DNA of 64,000 bases from Kordiimonadales bacterium (GCA_015485385.1 WFTS01000089.1:1-64000); one strand, 5' to 3'; shown: positions 25,809 through 35,631, counted from the first letter of the stretch. Notes: generated by a model from the letters alone, not told the origin. Program-made: numbers and translations.

Positions 25809-25823
25809 TGTCACACTGTGACA
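25809..25823. promoter_or_regulatory. 15-bp perfect palindrome between sdhE and recG
   Basis: TGTCACA-C-TGTGACA is a perfect inverted repeat with a one-base centre. It lies in the divergent spacer, 24 bp before the recG ATG, and could be an operator. It covers GTG 25818, an alternative recG start that I reject. Confidence 0.5.
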
Positions 25824-25847
25824 CCAGACAAACAGGATTTTGGGCTT

Positions 25848-27932
25848 ATGCGCCCCGACGTGCTTAACGAATATTTCAAGGATATCAGTGGTTTACCGGG
25901 AATTGGTAAGCGCACAAAGCTGGCTGTAGAGCGTTTGGCGGGCGCACGCACACGAGATTTACTGTTTCATTTGCCTGTAAGCCTTATTGACCGCCGGTTT
26001 CGACCCAAAATAAAGGATGCCCCCGCGCACACGATTGTCACGCTTGTTGTCACAATCGGACAGCATCAGCCAAATGCCAATAAACGTATGCCTTACAGGG
26101 TGTTAGCGTCTGATAGCACCGGCGAACTGTCACTCGTGTTTTTTCATGCACGCCCCGATTATTTGCTAAAAATGTTACCAGAAGGCGAAAAGCGCATCAT
26201 TAGTGGTCGGCTGGAACATTATCAGGACCGGGCGCAAATTACCCACCCGGATTATATGGTTGATCCGGCAAATCCCGGCGATATGCCCGATCTGGAAACG
26301 GTTTATCCGCTTACCGCCGGGCTGTCGGGGAAAATGCTTCGAAAGGCCATCCACGCAGGGTTAGAGCGTGTTCCTGCCTTGCCAGAATGGCATGATAAGG
26401 CATTGATGGCGCGTGAAGGTTGGCCGGATTTTCTAACCGCGCTCAAAACCCAACATAACCCCGAAAGCGCCGAGGATTTAGCCCCTTCCAGTCTAGCAAG
26501 GCGGCGGCTGGCGTGCGACGAACTCTTGGCCACCCAGCTAGCACTGGCGATCGTTCGAGAGCGTACGCGAAGAAAGCGCGGTAGAGCTTTGAAAGTAAAC
26601 GGTAAAATACGTAACAAGCTGCTCGAATTATTGCCATATCAGCTAACCGGTGATCAGCAAACCGCCCTTAAAGACGTGACCGCTGATCTTGAGAATGAAC
26701 GCGCAATGCTGCGCTTGATGCAGGGCGATGTTGGCAGCGGCAAGACCGTTGTCGCGCTGCTCGCAATGGCGTCTGCCGTCGAAGCCGGGGTGCAGTGCGC
26801 ACTGCTCGCCCCGACGGAAATTCTCGCAAATCAGCACCTCGCCACCATTCGCCCGCTGGCCGAGGCCGCAGGTATGAAGGTGGCGCTGCTGACGGGCCGC
26901 AACAAAGGCAAAGCGCGCGCGGGGCTGCTTGAAACCCTTGCTGACGGCGGGATTGATATATTGATCGGCACCCATGCCTTGATCCAAGAAGACGTGGTTT
27001 TCAAGGATTTAGGCTTTGCAATTATCGACGAACAGCACCGGTTTGGGGTCAAGCAACGGCTTGCGCTGGCAGCGAAAGGCCAATACGGAATAGACGTTCT
27101 GGGCATGACAGCAACTCCGATCCCGCGCACCCTAACGCTTACCGCCTACGGTGATATGGATGTCTCGCTGATCCGTGAAAAACCGCCGGGTCGCAAGCCT
27201 GTGGATACCCGCGTGGTATCCCTCGACCGCCTCGCAGACGTGGCAAACGGCGTGCAGCGCGCGGTTAATTCAGGCGCGCGCGTTTACTGGGTTTGCCCTT
27301 TGGTCGAGGAAAGCGAGCTGCTGGATTTAGCGGCCGCAGACGAGCGCTATGCTAGTCTGAAAGCCATGTTCCCCGGCAAAATCGGCTTGGTAAACGGCAA
27401 GATGAAATCAGCCGACAAAGACGCGGTGATGCAGCGTTTCCAAGCAGGCGAGATCAGTGTTTTGGTCTCCACCACCGTGATTGAAGTGGGCGTCGATGTG
27501 CCCGAAGCGACCGTGATGGTGATCGAACACGCCGAGCGTTTTGGCCTGTCGCAACTGCACCAATTGCGAGGCCGAGTAGGGCGGGGGGCTGATAAATCCA
27601 GATGTATCCTGCTGCGCGCCGCCGAAATTGGCGAGGTCGCCCGCGACCGGCTGAAGATTATGCGCGAAACCGAGGACGGCTTCTTGATCGCGGAAGAAGA
27701 CCTACGGCTGCGCGGCAGCGGTGAAATCCTCGGCACGCGCCAAAGCGGCCTGCCGGAACTGAAAATGGTTGATTTCACCGCGCACGCTGACCTGATAGAG
27801 CTCGCCCGCGACGACGCCCGGCTGATCATCGCACGCGATCCCGAACTAGAAGGCAAACGCGCCGAAGCGCTTAGGACGCTACTATACCTATTCAACCGCG
27901 ACGAAGGCGTACGCCTGATGCAATCGGGTTAA
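25848..27932 (+). CDS. recG: ATP-dependent DNA helicase RecG
   Basis: Branch-migrating helicase for stalled replication forks and recombination intermediates. The 694 residues have the wedge/OB domain (about 60-160), Walker A GDVGSGKT near 292, the DEQHRFG box near 393, the QLHQLRGRVGRG motif, and the C-terminal motor. ATG 25848 is chosen because MRPDVLNEYF is the usual alphaproteobacterial start; an upstream GTG at 25818 adds ten atypical residues. GC content appears to rise in the second half. Confidence 0.96.
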   Translation: MRPDVLNEYFKDISGLPGIGKRTKLAVERLAGARTRDLLFHLPVSLIDRRFRPKIKDAPAHTIVTLVVTIGQHQPNANKRMPYRVLASDSTGELSLVFFHARPDYLLKMLPEGEKRIISGRLEHYQDRAQITHPDYMVDPANPGDMPDLETVYPLTAGLSGKMLRKAIHAGLERVPALPEWHDKALMAREGWPDFLTALKTQHNPESAEDLAPSSLARRRLACDELLATQLALAIVRERTRRKRGRALKVNGKIRNKLLELLPYQLTGDQQTALKDVTADLENERAMLRLMQGDVGSGKTVVALLAMASAVEAGVQCALLAPTEILANQHLATIRPLAEAAGMKVALLTGRNKGKARAGLLETLADGGIDILIGTHALIQEDVVFKDLGFAIIDEQHRFGVKQRLALAAKGQYGIDVLGMTATPIPRTLTLTAYGDMDVSLIREKPPGRKPVDTRVVSLDRLADVANGVQRAVNSGARVYWVCPLVEESELLDLAAADERYASLKAMFPGKIGLVNGKMKSADKDAVMQRFQAGEISVLVSTTVIEVGVDVPEATVMVIEHAERFGLSQLHQLRGRVGRGADKSRCILLRAAEIGEVARDRLKIMRETEDGFLIAEEDLRLRGSGEILGTRQSGLPELKMVDFTAHADLIELARDDARLIIARDPELEGKRAEALRTLLYLFNRDEGVRLMQSG

Positions 27933-28160
27933 GCTGTTTTTCAGTAACATAATCAAGGCCATTGACTTTTTTGCGCGTTACTATACAACCCCGACATGTA
28001 CTAAATATATGAGGCAATGATGTTCTTTTTTAACGCATTTCGCCCTCCGCATCAGGAGGCTTTACCGCACCAGCGGTAATCTAGCCCGCTCGGACCAGAC
28101 GGTTTGAGCCACCTTTTGTGCTGCCTGATTTTATTCGGCAGTTGGTACGGAATTATCATC

Positions 28161-28553
28161 ATGTATGTACGATTTATATCGTCGCTGCGCTCTAGCGTGC
28201 GCGGCGTGAATGAGGGCATTTTTAGATGCGCTTATGAATGTCGGGATTGTGACCTAACACCAAACTACTTGCGTCGAGAAATTCAGATAGAGATCGAATG
28301 GTTTCACCAGCATTTACCAGTGCCCGAAGATACGGCATTTAACTATAACTCGCGTAAACGCATCGTCTTATGCTGGTTCAAGAGTGACGCTGAAGAAGTA
28401 ATATCTCATGCGTTTACATTGCGTGCGTGGCTTATTGAATGTGGTCATAGCATCAAGGTAGTGGGCACTCGCCAGCCTGGTGTCATCTGTTATTCCGATG
28501 CGTTTCAAATAGTTGCTCGGCCGCTTGCAGCTACGCCCACTAGTTGGGGCTAG
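28161..28553 (+). CDS. Small protein of unknown function
   Basis: A 130-residue soluble protein beginning MYVRFISSL. It has three to four Cys, and a motif-like stretch EIEWFHQHLPVPEDTAF near 45, followed by RIVLCWFKSDAEEVISHAFTLRAWL. I recall small alphaproteobacterial hypothetical proteins with a similar start (MYVRF) but cannot assign a function. ATG 28161 is preferred over a TTG at 28104. It sits alone between recG and a carboxyltransferase gene, with 228 gene-free bases before it. Confidence 0.6.
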   Translation: MYVRFISSLRSSVRGVNEGIFRCAYECRDCDLTPNYLRREIQIEIEWFHQHLPVPEDTAFNYNSRKRIVLCWFKSDAEEVISHAFTLRAWLIECGHSIKVVGTRQPGVICYSDAFQIVARPLAATPTSWG

Positions 28554-28646
28554 TGGTTCCAGCTAGGCCAACGATATTGTTCAATTGACTAATTCTGTGC
28601 CGCGCTATTTCATGTAACAAGCTCTGATCAAACAGGAATTACAAGT

Positions 28647-30170
28647 ATGGCGTGGGACAAAGAATTAGCGGAAAAGGCCAAGCGCGAGGCGTTGGCCGAG
28701 CAAATGGGCGGTGCGGATAAGCTTGCGCGTCAGCACGGGCGCGGCAAAATGGATGCGCGCCAGCGGCTGTCCGCCATGGCCGACAAGGGCAGTTTTCGCG
28801 AGATCGGCAAGCTGGCTGGCAAGGCCAGTTACGGGGCCGATGGCGAGATTGAAGGCTTTACGCCCGCCAATTTCCTGTTTGGCAAAGCCAAGGTTTCGGG
28901 GCGACATACGGTGCTGGCGGCGGATGATTTTACCGTGCGCGGCGGGGCCGCAGACGCGGCGATCTGGCGCAAATCCATGCTGGCTGAACAAATGGCGCAC
29001 GAGTGGCAATTGCCGATCATCCGGTTGATTGACGGAACCGGCGGCGGCGGCTCGGTCAAAATGCTTGAGGACATGGGGCTAACCTATGTGCCCTACCTGC
29101 CGGGCTGGGAACATGTGGTTAAAAATCTGGAGAGCGTGCCGGTGGTATCCTTGGCGCTGGGGTCGGTCGCGGGGCTGGGTGCTGCGCGGGTGGTGGCCAG
29201 CCACTATAGTGTGATGGTCAAGGGATTGTCCCATATGTTCACCGCTGGCCCTGCGGTGGTGGCAGCGATTGGCGAAACCCACGACAAAGAAAGTTTGGGC
29301 GGCGCGGCGCTGCACACCCGCACGGGCGCGGTTGATGATATGGTCAATTCTGAGGCCGAAGCCTTTGAGGCCGCGCGCAAATTTCTGTCGTATCTGCCAA
29401 ATGCGGTTGGCAAGCCTGCGCCGAGGCTAACACCCACTGATAAGGTTAGCCGCCGTGATAAATCGCTGTTATCCGCCGTGCCGGAAAATCGCCGCGCGGC
29501 CTACAGTATGCGAAAAATCCTCACGAGCGTTTTTGATAAATCAAGCGTGTTTGAAATGGGGAGCCGCTGGGGGCAATCGGCCATTACCGCATTCGCACGG
29601 CTTGACGGCTGGCCGGTGGCGGTGTTGGCGTCGGACCCCTCCTTTATGGGCGGAAGCTGGTCGGCAGATGCTTCTCAAAAGATCGAACGCTTTGTGAAAT
29701 TGGCGAACACTTTTAGCCTGCCTGTTGTCCATATGGTTGATAATCCTGGCTTTATGATCGGCTTGGAGGCAGAAAAAGCCGCCACCATCCGCCACGGTGT
29801 TACGGCGCTGAACGGCATTTACACGTCCAAAGTGCCGTGGGCGACGGTGATTGTGCGCAAGGCCTACGGTGTGGCTGGCGCCGCCATGAGCGACCATACC
29901 AAGTTCCAATACCGCTTTGCGTGGCCGTCTGGTGATTGGGGCAGCTTGCCCTTGGAGGGCGGCATTGAGGTGGCCTATAAAGCCGAGCTGGAAGCCGCTG
30001 AAGACCCTAAAGCGCATCTGGAGGCCATTCGTACGCGTTTAGACAAGGTCCGCAGCCCGTTCCGCACCGCAGAGGCGTTTTTGGTGGAAGACATCATCGA
30101 CCCAAGAGAGACAAGGCCGCTGCTGTGTGAATTTGCCGAACTGGCTTATGATCATCTGAACGGAACTTAA
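28647..30170 (+). CDS. Acyl-CoA carboxylase carboxyltransferase (beta) subunit
   Basis: A 507-residue carboxyltransferase of the propionyl-/acetyl-/methylcrotonyl-CoA carboxylase family, which transfers carboxyl from biotin to an acyl-CoA. Two crotonase-fold halves occupy about 30-260 and 270-500. The GTGGGGSVKML and DNPGFMIGLEAE segments form the active-site oxyanion holes. No biotin-carboxylase gene is adjacent, and the sequence differs from mccB at the window end, so the acyl-CoA is unassigned. The gene looks GC-richer than its surroundings. Confidence 0.88.
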   Translation: MAWDKELAEKAKREALAEQMGGADKLARQHGRGKMDARQRLSAMADKGSFREIGKLAGKASYGADGEIEGFTPANFLFGKAKVSGRHTVLAADDFTVRGGAADAAIWRKSMLAEQMAHEWQLPIIRLIDGTGGGGSVKMLEDMGLTYVPYLPGWEHVVKNLESVPVVSLALGSVAGLGAARVVASHYSVMVKGLSHMFTAGPAVVAAIGETHDKESLGGAALHTRTGAVDDMVNSEAEAFEAARKFLSYLPNAVGKPAPRLTPTDKVSRRDKSLLSAVPENRRAAYSMRKILTSVFDKSSVFEMGSRWGQSAITAFARLDGWPVAVLASDPSFMGGSWSADASQKIERFVKLANTFSLPVVHMVDNPGFMIGLEAEKAATIRHGVTALNGIYTSKVPWATVIVRKAYGVAGAAMSDHTKFQYRFAWPSGDWGSLPLEGGIEVAYKAELEAAEDPKAHLEAIRTRLDKVRSPFRTAEAFLVEDIIDPRETRPLLCEFAELAYDHLNGT

Positions 30171-30174
30171 TAGC

Positions 30175-30453
30175 TTAATGCAGAGTTGATTTCTGCCATG
30201 TGTCGATTTTCACCATTAGTTTTTGATCGGCATCCTGTATTTCGCGTTCAAAATGTTCGTCGAAATCCTTCTTCGCGTTTTTGGCTTTTTCTACGCGGTC
30301 TTGGAATTCTTTAATTTCGGACATTAGTGCGTTATATTCTTGCTTGAAGCGGTCCCCTTCAGGCTGATCAAAAACATTTGTTTTAGCGTGGTCTTCAAGC
30401 ATTTGTTCGCGTGTGCGAAGGCCTTCAGCCAATTTGTGTAGAAATTTAGACAT
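30175..30453 (-). CDS. Small coiled-coil protein of unknown function
   Basis: A 92-residue charged, helical protein (about 30-80 predicted coiled coil, EFQDRVEKAKNAKKDFDEHFEREI). No signal peptide or membrane segment. AGGAGAATGGC precedes the ATG. It lies 76 bp after the ceramide synthase-like gene on the same strand and may be the last gene of that operon. Function not recognised. Confidence 0.6.
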   Translation of the reverse strand: MSKFLHKLAEGLRTREQMLEDHAKTNVFDQPEGDRFKQEYNALMSEIKEFQDRVEKAKNAKKDFDEHFEREIQDADQKLMVKIDTWQKSTLH

Positions 30454-30529
30454 GCCATTCTCCTCTTTTTTCCACTAAGGAAAACTAATGGAAAAAGGGG
30501 TGTCTGCGTTTGACCCTAATCAAATGGGG

Positions 30530-31663
30530 TTAAATCGCCTGTTCATAAACTCGGTATGTTTTGTAAACCTTGCAGCCGATCTCGTTGAGGATTGAGTTCA
30601 TGCCGTCATTGTCTTCTAATATCCAGCCGAGCTCGCCAAAATAGGCGCCGCGTTCTACGACATTATCTTTGGACACATCGATCATCCACATGGCCATAGC
30701 AGCGCCTAGCGGCTTTTTCTGGAAGCGTTTGCGTACGCCCATCAGAGGGACGCGGCAACGGTCTTCACGACCATTGAACATGCGCCACAATAGTTTGATA
30801 AGCTTAATCGGGCCTAAACTGCCTTCCAAATCACGCAATTTGTGGTTTACATCTGGCACTGTCAGCATGAAGGCAACGGGCTCGCCGTCATATTCGCACA
30901 GGTAAGTGCGGTGCGGCTTTACGATCGGCTTTAGGGCCTTGGCGGCGTGTCTGGTCTCTTTCTCCGTGAAACGCACATAGCCCCAATTTTCGCACCATGC
31001 TTCATTGTAAATATCTAAAATAGTTGCCAATTCTTCATCGAATTTTTTCATGTTGATCGGGCGGATTGATACACGGGCATTCTTTTTCGCCATTCCAACG
31101 ATGCGCTTGGCGCGGTCAGGCATGGGGTTGGTGATATCCAGCTCGTAGGCGTACATGTCTTTGGCTTTCTTGAAGCCTTCCGATTGCAACCAGCCATCAT
31201 ATTCGGGCCTGCCGTGTCCCATCATAATGCAGGGCGGTGTATCAAAGCCGTCGATCAGGGTGCCAACTTCTTCAGCAGAGTTAAACGACCATGGCCCTTG
31301 CATGCGTTTCATGCCGCGCTCCTTGAGCCACGCTTTAGCGGTTTTTAAAAGTGCGGCCCCTGTTTCGGCATCACAGACTTCAAAAAAGCCAAAATGACCA
31401 AGGTTCGGCCCCCATTTTTCCTGTGCCAGTGCATCAATTTGTGCGCTGATACGTCCGACAAGCTTACCACCGCGCTCAGCGACCCACATGGCAACTTCGG
31501 CATGTTCAAAATAAGGGTTTTTATCAGGGTGTAGGACATCCATACGCTCAAGCAGTAATGGCTGAACCCAGTGTGGATCGTTTTTATAAACTTCGCGTGT
31601 GACATTAACAAACCGTTTGATGTCGGCCTTGCCATTCACTTGACTGATTTTCAATTCGCCCAC
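30530..31663 (-). CDS. GNAT-type acyltransferase, candidate ceramide synthase
   Basis: A 377-residue GNAT-fold protein of the family formerly labelled dATP pyrophosphohydrolase, which includes bacterial ceramide synthase (bCerS) of Caulobacter. The N-terminal part has a FVNVTREVYKNDPHWVQPL segment; the middle has the MQGPWSFNSAEEVGTLIDGF segment; the C-terminal part is acyltransferase-like. Its likely job is N-acylation of a sphingoid base. The start is GTG 31663 with AAAGGAG upstream. It follows the flippase gene by 89 bp and belongs with serine palmitoyltransferase, ceramide-type reductase and the ceramide kinase candidate nearby. Activity is inferred from family and context. Confidence 0.75.
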   Translation of the reverse strand: MGELKISQVNGKADIKRFVNVTREVYKNDPHWVQPLLLERMDVLHPDKNPYFEHAEVAMWVAERGGKLVGRISAQIDALAQEKWGPNLGHFGFFEVCDAETGAALLKTAKAWLKERGMKRMQGPWSFNSAEEVGTLIDGFDTPPCIMMGHGRPEYDGWLQSEGFKKAKDMYAYELDITNPMPDRAKRIVGMAKKNARVSIRPINMKKFDEELATILDIYNEAWCENWGYVRFTEKETRHAAKALKPIVKPHRTYLCEYDGEPVAFMLTVPDVNHKLRDLEGSLGPIKLIKLLWRMFNGREDRCRVPLMGVRKRFQKKPLGAAMAMWMIDVSKDNVVERGAYFGELGWILEDNDGMNSILNEIGCKVYKTYRVYEQAI

Positions 31664-31752
31664 GCGGGTTACTCCTTTACGGTCAATACTGATTATGTGG
31701 ATAGCCGACCCAGCAGAATTTGCAATGTTTTTGCAGTGCTTCTTTTGGAAAA

Positions 31753-33303
31753 CTATTTTCGGAGGGCAACGCCCAGTGGTCCAAGAGCAGCGGCATCCTC
31801 TTTAGATAAGCCGTAGCGAACCAATAAGGCCAGCATGAGGAATAAGGCACTAAGGGCAATGATAATGCCCATTGGGGTCGGCCAGTGTGTGCTGGCGGGG
31901 ATCAAAGCCGTTATGCCTGCGGTAAGCACCAGCGCGGTTACAAGAGGTCGCACCAAATGCCGATCATAAGGCGATAGCTTATAGAAAAACATAGATTGCA
32001 GCAGCGAAATCAAAGCTGTGACATTCAGTCCAATAGCCGCGGCAACTGCAGCGCCTGTTACGCTGTAAAGCGGAATCAGGTAAAAGCCGAGCGCTACAAG
32101 GACGGCAAAGCCGATAGCGCTATTGATGGCGGGCAAATATTTATGGCCTAAGCTTTCAATGATTGCAGTCGCTGGGCCGGTTGCGGCCTCAAAAATGCGT
32201 CCGATACATAAGATGGCAATTGCGGCATTGGCTGCGGCAAATTCTGGTTTCATGGCGGCGAGTATATCATGGCGTGCAAGAATAACAGCAGCCCCAAACG
32301 GAAGGGCAATGCACAAGGAAAGCCGCGTGGCAAAAGCATACATTTCATGTAAGGCGCGGTGATCACCAAAACCATCGCGTTCTGCGGCAAGCGGGGCTAT
32401 GACATATTCAAATGTAAGGCGAACGGCTTGTAGTGCGCTGGCGATCTTACGCGCGACAGCATAAAACCCGCTTGCAGCCGCCCCTGCGGCACCGGGCAAC
32501 ATAAAATTAAGGAACATCACAGGGAATTCGCTAAAGAGCATTTTACTGATATTGGCTGGCATCACAGAAACACCATAATGCAGCAATTCACGCGCGATAG
32601 GCCCACCGAGCGGCGCACGCCAGACGTTTGAAATATTGTAAAACTGGGATACCAGCCGCAGTGCAAGTGCCGCCGATAAGATCACGCTAATCAAGTGCGC
32701 AACAAACAGGCCGTATGTCAGCATGCCAGCCGCAGCAAAAAGAGTAGCCGCGACCAAGCGCAGGCCTTGCTCGTAAAAGATACGCACTTTGATTTCAGGG
32801 CCAAAGGTGCGGCGAGCCCGAATTGCGGCGGTGCCAACTTCTACCATCGTCCAGAAGGGCAGAACCCAAACGTAAATTTGAATGACGGTGACGAGGCGTT
32901 CTGCGTCTGCCTCTGCAGCGTGGATCAGAGGGGCGAGCCACGGTGCGGCAATGGTGCCAGCAAGGGCAAATGCACAGCCCACTAGAAAACTGAGCTTTAA
33001 AGCAAACCCGGTGATTTTGTCTGCATCCTCTGCTGAGGCACGCGGGACATAACGCTGCATTGCGGTGGTCATGGCCACATCAGTGAGGGCCGTAGAAACC
33101 TTTATATAAGCCCATAGTGCGGCAAATAACCCAAATGTAGCCGTACCGTACATCCAGGTGAAGGCGATCATTGAGGCGGCTTCAATCAAGGCGCCTAAAC
33201 GACCAATGAAAGCGAAGCCCGCACCGCCTGCAACGCGGGCGCGGTGGCCATCTGGTTCGTGAATATCATCAGAGGGCGGTTGTTTGGGGTCGGGCTTAGT
33301 CAT
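31753..33303 (-). CDS. Polysaccharide/lipid flippase (MOP superfamily)
   Basis: A 516-residue integral inner-membrane protein with about 12-14 hydrophobic segments and an N-terminal cytoplasmic stretch. It belongs to the Wzx/oligosaccharide flippase side of the MOP superfamily, which moves lipid-linked molecules across the membrane. Its start overlaps the lptG stop by eight bases, and the ceramide synthase-like gene follows. Substrate is unknown; a sphingolipid or its glycosylated form is suggested only by position. Confidence 0.78.
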   Translation of the reverse strand: MTKPDPKQPPSDDIHEPDGHRARVAGGAGFAFIGRLGALIEAASMIAFTWMYGTATFGLFAALWAYIKVSTALTDVAMTTAMQRYVPRASAEDADKITGFALKLSFLVGCAFALAGTIAAPWLAPLIHAAEADAERLVTVIQIYVWVLPFWTMVEVGTAAIRARRTFGPEIKVRIFYEQGLRLVAATLFAAAGMLTYGLFVAHLISVILSAALALRLVSQFYNISNVWRAPLGGPIARELLHYGVSVMPANISKMLFSEFPVMFLNFMLPGAAGAAASGFYAVARKIASALQAVRLTFEYVIAPLAAERDGFGDHRALHEMYAFATRLSLCIALPFGAAVILARHDILAAMKPEFAAANAAIAILCIGRIFEAATGPATAIIESLGHKYLPAINSAIGFAVLVALGFYLIPLYSVTGAAVAAAIGLNVTALISLLQSMFFYKLSPYDRHLVRPLVTALVLTAGITALIPASTHWPTPMGIIIALSALFLMLALLVRYGLSKEDAAALGPLGVALRK

Positions 33304-34441
33304 TTTTGCTAGATCTTGCTGGCTTGCCTTCTTCGGTATTGAAAATCACCGCATATCCTAACAATAGGAACAAAAAGAAGGGCGACCAAGCAGCCAAAAA
33401 GGGCGGGGCTGCACCAAATTCTCCCATTGCCAGCATGAAGTTATCAGCAACGAAAAAGCTAAATCCTAGCGCCATGCCAATGAAAACACGCAACACCAAA
33501 CTGCCTGCCCGGTGGACGCCAAAGGCGGCAACGGCGGCCAAGATAGGCATTAAAAGTGTGGCTGCAGGCCCGGCAATTTTCTGGAGGAAACTTGCCATTA
33601 GGCGCTGGGTTGGGATGCCCTCTTTTTCAAGCTTTTGCATCACGCGCCAAAGTTCAATCATTGAGACATGATTGGGCTTTACTGAAAGTGCTGTAAAGCG
33701 TTCAGGCCGGGTCGGTATATCCCAGTCTTGCACGGCCTTGATAGTAAGCTCGTGCGTTCGGGTATCAAAGCGCCTAGCCTCATGAAGTGTCCAGCGCCCA
33801 TTTTGATACCAAGCAAAATCGGCTTTGATCATGGCTGTCAGACGCTTTTTGTCGTCGCGCTCATAAATAGAGACTTTATCAAGAACAATACGTTTGCCAG
33901 ACCGGCTGACAGATTCAACCAATATGACCAGATTGTCTTCTTTGATCCAGATACGCCCAGCCAAGGCAGTGTTGGGCGGCAAATCAACCGCATAGTCATT
34001 TTCTTGCCAATACTCCAAGGCTGCATTGCCTTTAACAACAATGGTTTCGTTAAAGATAAAATGGCCGGTCGCAATCAAAAAAGAAGCAAGACCAAGAGGA
34101 AGTAGAATCCGGTGCGCCGATAATCCGGCGGCCTTCATGATCACAACTTCGCTATGCTGATTAAGTGTCGCGAGCGTTAGCAAGGACGCAAGAAGCGCAG
34201 CAAACGGCGTAAATTGTGAAATCAGCTGAGGCGCGCGCATGCTGACATAGGATAAGATAGACACCCATGAGGCCCCTTCTGGCTTCATAATGTCATCGGA
34301 TGCTCCTAGCAGATCAAGGAACTGCAGTACGGCTGTTAGCCCGATGAGGATGCCTGCAAAGCGGCTGAGGTGCATCTGAGCCAAATAACGCGCCAATGTG
34401 CCAGAGGGTATAATCATGCGGCGAAGGGAACGTAAAATCAT
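33296..34441 (-). CDS. lptG: LptG-like permease
   Basis: A 381-residue YjgP/YjgQ family protein: three hydrophobic segments near the start (about 25-120), a periplasmic beta-jellyroll (about 145-280), and three segments at the end. With LptF it forms the permease of the LPS-export ABC transporter, driven by LptB. The ATG overlaps the lptF stop (TGATG). It lies in a sphingolipid cluster rather than beside lptD, surA or pepA, so it may serve another lipid; whether it is the only lptG in the genome is unknown. Confidence 0.85.
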   Translation of the reverse strand: MILRSLRRMIIPSGTLARYLAQMHLSRFAGILIGLTAVLQFLDLLGASDDIMKPEGASWVSILSYVSMRAPQLISQFTPFAALLASLLTLATLNQHSEVVIMKAAGLSAHRILLPLGLASFLIATGHFIFNETIVVKGNAALEYWQENDYAVDLPPNTALAGRIWIKEDNLVILVESVSRSGKRIVLDKVSIYERDDKKRLTAMIKADFAWYQNGRWTLHEARRFDTRTHELTIKAVQDWDIPTRPERFTALSVKPNHVSMIELWRVMQKLEKEGIPTQRLMASFLQKIAGPAATLLMPILAAVAAFGVHRAGSLVLRVFIGMALGFSFFVADNFMLAMGEFGAAPPFLAAWSPFFLFLLLGYAVIFNTEEGKPARSSKND

Positions 34442-35631
34442 CAGTCAGTTACTCCGATGATACGCTTGATCAACCGCCGCCCGGGTGCGCTAACGGCAGA
34501 CCAGAAGCTGTTGATCAAGGACAGTGGTTCACCGCCTGCTTTGAAGGCTGCGATGCGGAAAAAGAAAAAGCTTAGGCCAGCGAAACCCGCATAAAGTAAC
34601 CAGATACTTAGATAGGGCGAGGCCCCGTTTTGAACGGCGGTTTCCATCCCTTCCATAAATTCATTATAGACAATCAAGAGCGAGAGCCCAATTGCGATCC
34701 CTGAACCACGTCCCGTTCGTTTGTTGGTTATCCCCATGGCGACCGCGAGATACGGTAGGATGAAGAAACTAAGGCTATGCATGATGCGCCAATGAAAATT
34801 TCCGTTTAGCGCGGCTCTTAGTTTGCTTGAGTTTTCAGGATTGTTACGCTCTCGGTAGAGCTCAGGTAGGGTCATTTCACGTTCTTCGCCGCCGCGTGAA
34901 CGGAAATCTTCGCGCGCAGGAAGCTTGATCTTCATGTCTTGACGCTCAAAGTTGAGAACCCTTGGCTTGTCTTGCTTTTCGTTCAAGTCAACAATGACGC
35001 CGTTATATAGCCTCAATAAAATAGTTTGCTCGTCTTCGGTCGCAAAAAAACCTCCGCGTTCTGCGGTAACGGCAATGCTGCCGTTTTTGTCTTTGCGTTC
35101 CATGAAAATACCGCGCAGTTCTGCCCCTTTTTGATGAGATTCGTCCACTAGAATAGTGATATCATCACCAAATTCGACAAATTCACCAACGCGGATACTG
35201 GCCCCAAGTGCGCCGCTTCGTAAATCAAAGACCAACGTCCGGTAGGTATAAATACTGTGTGGCTGAACCCACCCTACAAGCAGAATATTGATTGTGGCCA
35301 GCAACAGAGCAAGCGCCATCAAGGGGCGCATCATGCGCGGCAGGCCGATCCCGGCGGTACACATTGCGTCATATTCACTGGACAAGGAAAGTTTACGAAA
35401 GGCAAGTAATACACCCAGCAAAAGTCCTATGGGTAAGGCGAGCCCCATATAGTTGGGCACCATATTTGCCAGCATTTTAAAAACGACGTTGGCTGGCCCA
35501 CCTTGATTGACCACAAAGTCGAACAGTCGCAGCATTTTCTCAAGAATAAGCAACAGCGCGGCCAGCCCTAATGTGGTCAAAAGAGGCATGGTAACTTGTT
35601 TTAAAATATAGCGATCTATTCGATTAAACAT
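34441..35631 (-). CDS. lptF: LptF-like permease
   Basis: A 396-residue YjgP/YjgQ family protein with the usual three-plus-three membrane segments around a periplasmic jellyroll (about 140-290). The N-terminus DRYILKQVTMPLLTTLG and the segment AFRKLSLSSEYDAMCTAGI are typical. It is first in the lptF-lptG-flippase-acyltransferase operon and divergent from the DUF2141 gene. It would pair with the adjacent lptG product; cargo could be LPS or a sphingolipid. Confidence 0.85.
   Translation of the reverse strand: MFNRIDRYILKQVTMPLLTTLGLAALLLILEKMLRLFDFVVNQGGPANVVFKMLANMVPNYMGLALPIGLLLGVLLAFRKLSLSSEYDAMCTAGIGLPRMMRPLMALALLLATINILLVGWVQPHSIYTYRTLVFDLRSGALGASIRVGEFVEFGDDITILVDESHQKGAELRGIFMERKDKNGSIAVTAERGGFFATEDEQTILLRLYNGVIVDLNEKQDKPRVLNFERQDMKIKLPAREDFRSRGGEEREMTLPELYRERNNPENSSKLRAALNGNFHWRIMHSLSFFILPYLAVAMGITNKRTGRGSGIAIGLSLLIVYNEFMEGMETAVQNGASPYLSIWLLYAGFAGLSFFFFRIAAFKAGGEPLSLINSFWSAVSAPGRRLIKRIIGVTD

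Noticed and set aside
25818-25847. GTG 25818 as the recG start
   Set aside because: No ribosome site precedes it, it sits inside a perfect palindrome, and ATG 25848 gives the family-typical N-terminus.
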